Shown here: positions 14,033-19,318 of the stretch, in pieces
Layout of the letters: every line of letters starts with the position of its first letter
Numbering within the stretch: the first letter of the stretch is position 1
Virus record (IMG/VR): IMGVR_UViG_3300017732_000074
Coordinates: 1-23,077 of that record
Strand: one strand, 5' to 3'
From: a virus
Length of the DNA stretch: 23,077 bases
Made by a program: the position numbers and the translations under genes
The notes under the pieces: generated by a model
Databases searched by the model: none
Told to the model about the DNA's origin: nothing
The model's input: the letters and a program-made list of their open reading frames with translations, nothing else

Positions 14033-14208
14033 TACAACCACTCCTCTATAATTTCATAATCTACATTATCGTTTTGTACATACTCCAAAGCATCTTCAAT
14101 AAACTTACTTTTATTAAAATATAATCTTCTATGACCACTCTCGTCATATTGTATATACTGATTAATATCTATGTTGTTCTCCATAAATTTATCAAGACCA
14201 TCTTTCAT
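14032..14208 (-). CDS. Small protein, unknown (58 residues)
   Basis: Reads MKDGLDKFMENNIDINQYIQ, YDESGHRRLYFNKSKFIEDA, LEYVQNDNVDYEIIEEWL. I do not recognise it. The ATG is preceded by AAGGAG with an eight-base gap and overlaps the upstream stop as TAATG; its own stop overlaps the next start the same way. Two such couplings and a good site make it a convincing gene despite its size. It is acidic, with a tryptophan near the end, and helical at both ends. Confidence 0.65.
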   Translation of the reverse strand: MKDGLDKFMENNIDINQYIQYDESGHRRLYFNKSKFIEDALEYVQNDNVDYEIIEEWL

Positions 14209-14732
14209 TATGTGTACTCCTTAAATAGTTTTAATGCTTGATCGAATGGTAAAAAGTTGAGACACTTGCCAACCATGTGAGGATACTTCCTCTCAAGGTG
14301 TCTGACAAATTCATCATCATGTCTTTTTTCTGTGGAAGAATTTTTTTTGAAACCAACTAAAAATTCCTCATCTTTTTCTTTTTCAATACAAAGATATTTC
14401 TTTTTTAGTTCCTTCTTTAACAATTTAGCATCAAGCCAATTATATAACTCTTGGTGGCAATAATGCTCTAAGTCTAAGTCTGTATGATAGGTCTTTCCAC
14501 CATACTCCCAAGTCTCTTGACCAAACTTTTCAACGCACCATTTATCAATGTCTTGAAGTCTAAAACCACTTTCGGGATAGGTGTGTTGTCTATCACTCCC
14601 CCCGTGTCCGTCATTAGATACTTCAACTGCTTTCTTGCCATTGACATATACTGTGGCATTATAACAAGGTGTTTCTTCTGAACCTCTTGCATAGTGTGAG
14701 ATATTTTTTACCTCTAGTTTTGAAATCTGCAT
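14208..14732 (-). CDS. Conserved phage hypothetical protein, 174 residues
   Basis: Begins MQISKLEVKNISHYARGSEE, TPCYNATVYVNGKKAVEVSN, DGHGGSDRQHTYPE. The unit 'SEET.C..A.VYV.GK......NDGHGG.....' is one I have seen in phage and bacterial hypothetical proteins. The middle is lysine-rich and helical (KLLKKELKKKYLCIEKEKDE), and the end is CLNFLPFDQALKLFKEYT. The histidine/aspartate-rich DGHGGSD could bind a metal, but no known active site is complete. The frame opens at 14759; AAAGGA favours the ATG at 14732. The function is unknown. Confidence 0.7.
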   Translation of the reverse strand: MQISKLEVKNISHYARGSEETPCYNATVYVNGKKAVEVSNDGHGGSDRQHTYPESGFRLQDIDKWCVEKFGQETWEYGGKTYHTDLDLEHYCHQELYNWLDAKLLKKELKKKYLCIEKEKDEEFLVGFKKNSSTEKRHDDEFVRHLERKYPHMVGKCLNFLPFDQALKLFKEYT

Positions 14733-14805
14733 ATCTTTTCCTTTCGTTTGTTGTTGCAATTTTCAAGATAAGGCACGAGTAATCCATGCCCTACTTTGAC
14801 AACTG

Positions 14806-15246
14806 CTAGGCACTACCTTCAGTTCTTAATTTTTCTAAAAGCAATCTAGCTTCTTCAAGATTGTTCTGATAAATATGCCAAGGTGTAAGAGTAAATCCTT
14901 GACCATCATTTTCTATAGCAACTTTACCTTGGAAATTAATTTTGCTTTTTAAATCTTCCAATGTGGTTTTGCACTCTATACTTTCGCCCTCTGCATCTGT
15001 GCCTAAAACTAAAGCCTTTCCCATAATTGTTTGATTAAATTTTGGGTTATCGGCTCTAATATTAAAAGCGAAGTTACTGTCTTTTAATAATCCCTCTTCG
15101 TCTATCCAAAGAGTGTCCCCATTGTCAAACGGATAAACTGCTTCAAAGGTTCTGCAACCTAATATTCTATAGATGCTTTTGTAGTCTCCGTCATAGCTTA
15201 TAAATCTAATTGTTTCATCTGTTGGATCAATAAATAATGCTTTCAT
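14806..15246 (-). CDS. DUF3846-like protein
   Basis: A 146-residue protein. MKALFIDPTDETIRFISYDG, then LGCRTFEAVYPFDNGDTLWI, DEEGLLKDSNFAFNIR and MGKALVLGTDAEGESI follow the order I associate with DUF3846: an opening strand, an '(D/N)...lyvDdeGllk' turn and a 'GkalvlG.d.eG' strand. The family is common in phages and plasmids and has no firm function. The C-terminal 50 residues are an extra helical part. GAGGGAAAAG precedes the ATG, inside the end of the 45-residue gene, which it overlaps by 20 bases. Confidence 0.72.
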   Translation of the reverse strand: MKALFIDPTDETIRFISYDGDYKSIYRILGCRTFEAVYPFDNGDTLWIDEEGLLKDSNFAFNIRADNPKFNQTIMGKALVLGTDAEGESIECKTTLEDLKSKINFQGKVAIENDGQGFTLTPWHIYQNNLEEARLLLEKLRTEGSA

Positions 15247-15364
15247 CTTTTCCCTCTTCTTGATTTAAAGTTAGTAGTTGAGAAGAGACAAATTCCTTTG
15301 TCTCCTCTATCTCTTCATTTATTTTGTAGATTATTTCTAAACCCCAAAAATCTATTCTTTCCAT
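15227..15364 (-). CDS. Very small protein, unknown (45 residues)
   Basis: Reads MERIDFWGLEIIYKINEEIE, ETKEFVSSQLLTLNQEEGKD, ESIIY. It is an acidic amphipathic helix of the kind seen in tiny phage inhibitors, but no homolog comes to mind. The start forms a TAATG overlap with the preceding gene, and AAGGAAAG lies about 11 bases upstream. It overlaps the DUF3846-like gene by 20 bases. Confidence 0.5.
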   Translation of the reverse strand: MERIDFWGLEIIYKINEEIEETKEFVSSQLLTLNQEEGKDESIIY

Positions 15365-15558
15365 TATTGGTTCTTTCCTTTTAAAAATATTTTACACAAT
15401 CTTTTAATTCTTTTGTAAGAAGTTGTTTCTGCTAATCTAATATTATGTTCTTCTTTAAAATACTCGATAAAAGATCTTTTATCATTGCTTAAATATTTAT
15501 ACCAAAGCGACAATATTTTCTGTTGCTCTTCATCATATGCAATCTTATATTTATCCAT
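15364..15558 (-). CDS. Small basic protein, unknown (64 residues)
   Basis: Reads MDKYKIAYDEEQQKILSLWY, KYLSNDKRSFIEYFKEEHNI, then RLAETTSYKRIKRLCKIFLK. It is helical with a basic C-terminus, so nucleic-acid binding is possible; SFIEYFKEEHNIRLAETTSYKR may be a helix-turn-helix, but this is weak. A TTG start at 15567 would lie in the previous gene; AAAAGG nine bases before the ATG at 15558 favours the shorter form. It is one base after the stop of the 131-residue gene. Confidence 0.6.
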   Translation of the reverse strand: MDKYKIAYDEEQQKILSLWYKYLSNDKRSFIEYFKEEHNIRLAETTSYKRIKRLCKIFLKGKNQ

Positions 15559-15559
15559 A

Positions 15560-15955
15560 TCAAGCAACCTTTTCTCTTGTTAGTTTTGTTTCGTCTAAAA
15601 CTGAATTAGCAAAGTCATTAATATTATATTGTTGTTGTTCTCTATATCTTTTGAATTCACGATTAACAATTTCAAAAGTATTTGGGTCAATCCAATAAAC
15701 CCCATTGTCTCCGTTGTCTGTGTCCATCTGACAATACACACCAACACCAACAGACAGACCCCCAGAAAAATAATTAGTTATTAACTGAACTAGTCTAGCA
15801 ATTCCATAATCGCCACCCCTAAAGTCTGCCATTTTATGAGCCTTTAAAAAACCTTCGATACTGTCTCGACCTCCGTTCCAATGTAAATAAATTGAAGGGG
15901 AATACTCTTTTGGCACACCTTCACATTTAAAACTTATTACTGCTCTATTTCCCAT
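15560..15955 (-). CDS. Conserved hypothetical protein (MGNRAVI/LHWNGG family)
   Basis: A 131-residue protein. MGNRAVISFKCEGVPKEYSP, SIYLHWNGGRDSIEGFLKAH, DYGIARLVQLITNYF and GVGVYCQMDTDNGDNGVYWI are typical of a small family I know from phages and mobile elements. 'LHWNGG' and 'DNGDNG(V/I)Y' are its hallmarks. No activity is known to me. AAAGGG lies upstream of the ATG. It is the first gene of the ten-gene minus-strand operon that ends with the methyltransferase, transcribed from the region shared with the nuclease gene at 16041. Confidence 0.75.
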   Translation of the reverse strand: MGNRAVISFKCEGVPKEYSPSIYLHWNGGRDSIEGFLKAHKMADFRGGDYGIARLVQLITNYFSGGLSVGVGVYCQMDTDNGDNGVYWIDPNTFEIVNREFKRYREQQQYNINDFANSVLDETKLTREKVA

Positions 15956-16040
15956 AATATTTGCCCTTTCGTTTTTTATTATGTTAAAGTTTTAATATCT
16001 TAAGATTATCCCATAAAGTCCCACAATAGGCAAGTTAAAA
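15956..16040. promoter_or_regulatory. Divergent promoter region
   Basis: A+T-rich spacer between divergent genes. On the minus strand CATAAT (15983-15978) is a candidate -10; no clear -35 is seen. A 10-bp palindrome, ATCTTAAGAT (15997-16006), sits where a regulator could bind upstream of it. No plus-strand promoter is convincing. Confidence 0.35.
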
Positions 16041-16463
16041 ATGACAGAAAAAAACTTTTTTTTAAGTATCAAAAACCAACTCCCAAAAGGTTCATTTATT
16101 CAAAAAATAGAAAATAAGTTTAATAGTGGTTTCCCCGATCTAATAATTATTAATGAAAAACTACCTTTATTTATTGAACTAAAAGCACCATCAAAAGGAA
16201 ACACTTTTAAGGTTGAACCTTCACAAATTTCAACACATTTGAGGATTTCTGCCAATAATTACGTTTCTTTTTTCTTGGTTCAAGCACCCTCTAAGTCGGT
16301 TATATATTTGTTTGAGGGTGGAACATTGTGCAAGGCACTTGCTTTGCAAGTGCCTTGCTCCCCCCTTCTGTCCCACGAGACCGAGGGGTTTTTGATTTAT
16401 GGATCATTGGAGGATTGCCTTGGTTCTGCAAATCGAAAAGTGGCATCTTTTTTGCAGAAGTAA
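16041..16463 (+). CDS. Small PD-(D/E)XK (VRR-NUC-like) nuclease with altered C-terminus
   Basis: A 140-residue protein. SGFPDLIIINEKLPLFIELK holds P32-D33 and E46-L-K48, the PD...E-x-K metal site, and a glutamine (SQISTHLRI) follows, as in VRR-NUC enzymes, which act on branched DNA. The N-terminal 95 residues look complete. After IYLFEGG the reading frame passes through a perfect 13-bp hairpin (residues about 97-106, CKALALQVPC), and its stop codon TAA lies in the next hairpin. The last 45 residues therefore look partly replaced by inserted palindromes. The enzyme core may still work. Only a weak ribosome-binding site (AGG) is seen. Confidence 0.75.
   Translation: MTEKNFFLSIKNQLPKGSFIQKIENKFNSGFPDLIIINEKLPLFIELKAPSKGNTFKVEPSQISTHLRISANNYVSFFLVQAPSKSVIYLFEGGTLCKALALQVPCSPLLSHETEGFLIYGSLEDCLGSANRKVASFLQK
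16330..16358 (+). repeat. Hairpin H1 inside the nuclease gene
   Basis: GCAAGGCACTTGC (16330-16342), loop TTT, GCAAGTGCCTTGC (16346-16358): a perfect 13-bp stem. It is in frame and coding, and runs of pyrimidines follow (CTCCCCCCTTCTG). It lacks the AACGAAGTG bulge of H2, H3 and H5 but shares the inner GC-TTT-GC tip. Confidence 0.85.
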
Positions 16464-16491
16464 CGAAGTGATCGCTTTGCGAACTTCTGCA
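16453..16491 (+). repeat. Hairpin H2, structured element copy 1
   Basis: Outer stem TGCAGAAGT (16453-16461) with ACTTCTGCA (16483-16491). On the 5' side lies the constant bulge AACGAAGTGA (16462-16471), then the inner hairpin TCGC-TTT-GCGA (16472-16482), which returns directly to the outer stem. The nuclease stop codon TAA (16461-16463) lies at the junction. Confidence 0.85.
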
Positions 16492-16560
16492 CCTTTGCAA
16501 CCCCAACTGAGGAAATGTAGACGGAGGCAGAAAACTGCGACTTGAAGAAAAATCGAAATG

Positions 16561-16601
16561 TCGCAGAGGAAACGAAGTGGTCGCTTTGCGATCCTCTGCG
16601 A
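16561..16601 (+). repeat. Hairpin H3, structured element copy 2
   Basis: Outer stem TCGCAGAGGA (16561-16570) with TCCTCTGCGA (16592-16601), bulge AACGAAGTGG (16571-16580), inner hairpin TCGC-TTT-GCGA (16581-16591). It is the same plan as H2 with different outer-stem bases. Its left arm can also pair with CTGCGAC at 16535-16541, giving an alternative fold. Confidence 0.85.
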
Positions 16602-16632
16602 TTTTGATGCCGAAGGTCTGCACACGGAAAAG

Positions 16633-16660
16633 AAAAAGCCACCCGTTGGGTGGCTTTTTT
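16633..16660. terminator. Bidirectional rho-independent terminator
   Basis: GCCACCC (16638-16644) and GGGTGGC (16648-16654) with loop GTT, flanked by AAAAA on the left and TTTTTT on the right. It ends plus-strand transcripts from the nuclease gene and, through the left-hand T run on the other strand, minus-strand transcripts from the 97-residue gene that stops at 16676. Confidence 0.92.
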
Positions 16661-16675
16661 GGGGATCGGGATTCA

Positions 16676-16969
16676 TTAAACAGAAACCTTTACTTCATCT
16701 AAATTGTAAAACCCTATCATCTCCGAAGGTCTGAAATATGGCTTGTACTCGTCTACGAAACTGACCTCTGTTTTTTTCTCTTTCAAAAGTTTAATTAGTT
16801 TTGGAAGATCACAATCCTCCTCAAGATAAACACAACAATTATCTGAATTATAAAAACTATAAGGCGAGAAACTATTAAGACCTATTCCAAATCCTTTTAA
16901 ATCGTAAAGTGAAATCTTGCCATAACCATGACTTGAATTATCTATAAATGGTATTTTAATCTTTAACAT
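16676..16969 (-). CDS. Hypothetical protein, 97 residues
   Basis: Reads MLKIKIPFIDNSSHGYGKIS, LYDLKGFGIGLNSFSPYSFY, NSDNCCVYLEEDCDLPKLIK and so on. The start is strand-rich, with CCVYLEEDCDLPKLIKLLKE in the middle and a C-terminus containing YKPYFRPSEMIGFYNLDEV. I know no family. GGAAGG precedes the ATG. It overlaps the preceding small gene by 14 bases and runs to the bidirectional terminator, so the two form a short two-gene operon behind a good promoter. Confidence 0.65.
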   Translation of the reverse strand: MLKIKIPFIDNSSHGYGKISLYDLKGFGIGLNSFSPYSFYNSDNCCVYLEEDCDLPKLIKLLKEKKTEVSFVDEYKPYFRPSEMIGFYNLDEVKVSV

Positions 16970-17138
16970 TTAAGTTTCCTTCCATTTTCTCTATTGCTTT
17001 TTCTAGCTCATTTTCTAATTTAGTTAGTTCAAACATTGCTTTCTTATATCCAAGTAACTCTCCTCTTCGATAAGCTAACTCTAAATGATCTGTTAATTTC
17101 TCAAATGGTGAGTTTGGTTCTATTATTTTCTGTCCCAT
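16956..17138 (-). CDS. Small coiled-coil protein, 60 residues
   Basis: Reads MGQKIIEPNSPFEKLTDHLE, LAYRRGELLGYKKAMFELTK, LENELEKAIEKMEGNLNVKD. The C-terminal half is a strong leucine/glutamate coiled coil. I do not recognise a family. The open frame reaches 17273, but AAGGA before the ATG at 17138 and the promoter whose -10 is at 17174-17169 rule out the longer starts. The predicted leader is about 25 bases. It is the first gene of a two-gene operon. Confidence 0.65.
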   Translation of the reverse strand: MGQKIIEPNSPFEKLTDHLELAYRRGELLGYKKAMFELTKLENELEKAIEKMEGNLNVKD

Positions 17139-17168
17139 TTTATTTCCTTTCATTAAATGTACCTTTCT

Positions 17169-17197
17169 ATTGTATCCCAGATTTTCCCACATGTCAA
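17169..17197 (-). promoter_or_regulatory. Near-consensus sigma70 promoter for the two-gene operon
   Basis: On the minus strand TTGACA (17197-17192), a 17-base spacer and TACAAT (17174-17169): a perfect -35, optimal spacing and a five-of-six -10. It is the clearest promoter in the window. It should be read by the host enzyme early in infection or in a lysogen. Confidence 0.85.
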
Positions 17198-17242
17198 ATA
17201 ATACATGACACATGATTGTTTCTTCAACTCGAAAAATGCCAT

Positions 17243-17310
17243 CTAAAACAATTCGCAGAACGCAACAGATCAACAGACAAAAACAGTTTGCGTTCTGCGA
17301 ATTGTTTTAG
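17243..17310 (+). repeat. Hairpin H4, perfect 23-bp inverted repeat
   Basis: Arms 17243-17265 (beginning CTAAAACAATTCGCAG) and 17288-17310 (ending CTGCGAATTGTTTTAG) are exact reverse complements over 23 bases, with a 22-base loop rich in CA. The arm part TTCGCAGA resembles the arms of H2 and H3, but the AACGAAGTG bulge and inner hairpin are absent. Confidence 0.9.
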
Positions 17311-17359
17311 GCAACGAACTCCAAACCATGCACCAGGCCTCGTTGATCGGGCAACTGCA

Positions 17360-17450
17360 CCCCAAAAAAAGGGATTTGAAAAAACATCATGCTATGCAAT
17401 GAAACGAAGTGTTCCCGAAGGGATCATTGCGAAGCATGATGTTTTTGGGG
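17360..17450 (+). repeat. Hairpin H5, structured element copy 3 (large form)
   Basis: Outer stem AAAAACATCATGCT (17380-17393) with AGCATGATGTTTTT (17433-17446); after one mismatch and one wobble pair, GCAATGA (17396-17402) pairs with TCATTGC (17424-17430). The bulge AACGAAGTGT (17403-17412) and inner hairpin TCCC-GAA-GGGA (17413-17423) match the plan of H2 and H3, with G-C switched to C-G in the inner stem. CCCCAAAAA (17360-17368) can also pair with TTTTTGGGG (17442-17450). Confidence 0.9.
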
Positions 17451-17582
17451 TTACTAGAGCCAAAAGCCACACAACTAGCAAAAGCAAAGAGGGGGGAGGG
17501 GGTAAAATGACGGGTACATACACACATACACACATATATATGCAGGGTTGATAAATTCATTCGGATATATTATCGTTTGGGC

Positions 17583-19061
17583 ATGAACCTAGATGCTTTA
17601 CCCAAAGAGGTGTTACATGAGGTATTTCTGCTTGAGCAACAGAAAAACAAACTAGACACCCGTGATATAGCTCAAAAAAATTTCTTAGCGTATGCCCAAC
17701 ATGTATATGAAAATTTTATCGTTGGACGACATCACAAAATCATTGCAGAAAAATTGGAGCTAATCGCTGAAGGCAAACTAAAAAGACTTATCGTAAACAT
17801 GCCACCTAGACACTCGAAGTCAGAGATGGCATCTTATCTCATGCCCTCGTGGTTCTTGGGCCGTAACCCAAAGTTAAAGATTATTCAAGCTACGATGAAT
17901 ACAGAACTTGCCGTGAGGTTTGGTCGTAAGGTTAGGGACTTGATTGCCGATCCAATATACACGGAGGTTTTTCCAGAGACTGATCTGAAGCAAGACAGTC
18001 AAGCCGCGGGTCGGTGGGAGACAAGCGCTGGTGGTGAATACTTTGCAGCAGGCGTTGGAGCAGCGATGACGGGTCGTGGTGCAGACTTGTTGATTATTGA
18101 CGATCCACACTCGGAACAAGATGCACTGTCCACGACTGCTTACGATAATACATACGAGTGGTACACATCGGGTCCGAGGCAGAGATTACAGCCTGGGGGA
18201 ACCATCATCATTGTGCAGACGAGATGGTCAAAGAAGGATTTGACAGGCAGATTATTACAAGCACAGGCAAAGGACAGTATGTCAGATCAATGGGATATCG
18301 TGGAGTTTCCAGCGATATTACCGAATGATAAATTGTTGTGGCCCGAGTTCTGGAACAAGGACGAGTTGTTAAAAGTCAAGGCATCATTGTCGCCTATGAA
18401 ATGGAACGCACAGTGGCAGCAGAATCCTACATCTGAAGAAACTGCGATGATAAAAAGAGAGTGGTGGACTCCGTGGGAAGAACAAGATGTGCCGAAGTTA
18501 GATTATATAATTCAAAGTTATGATACGGCATACTCTAAAAAAGAGACAGCAGACTACAGTGCGATTACGACATGGGGTGTTTTTGAGCCAAAGAAGAACG
18601 GCATACAACATTTGATAATGTTAGATGCGAAGAAAGGTCGTTGGAGTTTTCCAGAGTTGAAGGACATAGCGATAGAAGAGAATGAATACTGGGAACCCGA
18701 CATGATGTTGATCGAGGCAAAAGCAAGTGGACAACCCTTGGCAGATGAATTAAGGTTACTTAACCTTCCAGTTTTGACATTTAGTCCTGGCAGACGTAAG
18801 GGGGGTAACTTGGATAAAACCACAAGGATGCACATTGTATCCCCTATTTTCGAATCTGGAAAAGTGTGGTATCCTAGTGGAGAGAAGTTTGCAGAGGATG
18901 TAATAGAAGAGGTTGCATCTTTTCCAAATGGAGACCATGATGACTATTGTGATAGTATGACGATGGCAATCATGCGATTTAGACAAGGTGGTTTTATATC
19001 ACTGGATGGAGAGGACGAAGGCGAGGATTGGTATCCAAGAAACAAGAAGGAATACTACTAA
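17583..19061 (+). CDS. terL: Terminase large subunit
   Basis: The DNA-packaging motor and nuclease, 492 residues. The ATPase domain shows a variant Walker A, PPRHSKSE (74-81), Walker B LLIIDDP (169-175) and a coupling motif, VQTRWSKKDL (211-220). The RuvC-like nuclease shows the first acid in QSYDTAYSKKETADYSAI, a central IEAKASG and the last pair in FPNGDHDDYCDSMTMAI. The domain order and length match the Terminase_6 group. A TTG two codons upstream is possible, but I chose the ATG at 17583; no clear Shine-Dalgarno site exists for either. The stop overlaps the next ATG as TAATG. The non-coding hairpin region lies directly upstream. Confidence 0.96.
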   Translation: MNLDALPKEVLHEVFLLEQQKNKLDTRDIAQKNFLAYAQHVYENFIVGRHHKIIAEKLELIAEGKLKRLIVNMPPRHSKSEMASYLMPSWFLGRNPKLKIIQATMNTELAVRFGRKVRDLIADPIYTEVFPETDLKQDSQAAGRWETSAGGEYFAAGVGAAMTGRGADLLIIDDPHSEQDALSTTAYDNTYEWYTSGPRQRLQPGGTIIIVQTRWSKKDLTGRLLQAQAKDSMSDQWDIVEFPAILPNDKLLWPEFWNKDELLKVKASLSPMKWNAQWQQNPTSEETAMIKREWWTPWEEQDVPKLDYIIQSYDTAYSKKETADYSAITTWGVFEPKKNGIQHLIMLDAKKGRWSFPELKDIAIEENEYWEPDMMLIEAKASGQPLADELRLLNLPVLTFSPGRRKGGNLDKTTRMHIVSPIFESGKVWYPSGEKFAEDVIEEVASFPNGDHDDYCDSMTMAIMRFRQGGFISLDGEDEGEDWYPRNKKEYY

Positions 19062-19318
19062 TGTCAGACGAATCAGATAGAAGAAGAGCTTATGCAGAAC
19101 TAGCTGGACGAGGACAACCAGTTCCAGGTAAAAACTTTGGTGTGATACCACCTAAAGGCAAAGCTGTACCACCGACCAAGGGTCCTGCTAAGATGAAAGG
19201 TCCTTTCAAACCAAAACAATTAGATTTATTTAAGAAAAAGATGGGTGGTTATACAGTAACCAATCGTTTTTCTGATAGAATGTTACCAGAGAAAAAGAGA
19301 ACAACTAGGATTACATAA
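19061..19318 (+). CDS. Small basic proline/lysine-rich protein
   Basis: An 85-residue protein, MSDESDRRRAYAELAGRGQP, then VPGKNFGVIPPKGKAVPPTK and KGPAKMKGPFKPKQLDLFKK. It is very basic, low in complexity and probably disordered in the middle, with 'LDLFKKKMGGYTVTNRFSDR' at the end. I recall small proteins of this kind between large terminase and portal genes in marine phages; the function is unknown. A scaffold, packaging accessory or DNA-binding role would fit. It is joined to both neighbours by TAATG overlaps (19059-19063 and 19316-19320). Confidence 0.72.
   Translation: MSDESDRRRAYAELAGRGQPVPGKNFGVIPPKGKAVPPTKGPAKMKGPFKPKQLDLFKKKMGGYTVTNRFSDRMLPEKKRTTRIT

Larger units (their letters stand above)
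17139..17582. other. Non-coding stretch upstream of the large terminase
   Basis: 444 bases with no convincing gene. It holds the sigma70 promoter, the perfect 23-bp hairpin H4, the structured hairpin H5, a G-rich stretch (GAGGGGGGAGGGGG, about 17490-17503) and a CA/TA dinucleotide tract (17517-17541). TTGATA (about 17549-17554) may be a -35 for the terminase, with no clear -10. An open frame at 17216-17551 is only the translation of these repeats. Confidence 0.6.

Noticed and set aside
16300-16676. Three overlapping minus-strand open frames (81-107 codons)
   Set aside because: All lie over the palindromes and the terminator, in different frames with similar repeat-derived peptides. Open frames are expected where stops are rare on both strands of an inverted repeat.
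16610-16735. Direct repeat CCGAAGGTCTG (16610-16620 and 16725-16735)
   Set aside because: Only 11 bases, one copy in coding sequence; could be chance, and no attachment-site structure accompanies it.
16453-17430. Self-cleaving ribozyme of the hammerhead type for the AACGAAGTG hairpins
   Set aside because: The required CUGAUGA and GAAA core elements are missing, and the bulge is on one side only.
17216-17551. 111-codon plus-strand open frame before the large terminase
   Set aside because: It runs through the arms of hairpins H4 and H5 and the CA/TA tract, has no ribosome-binding site and no sensible composition; it is the translation of repeats.
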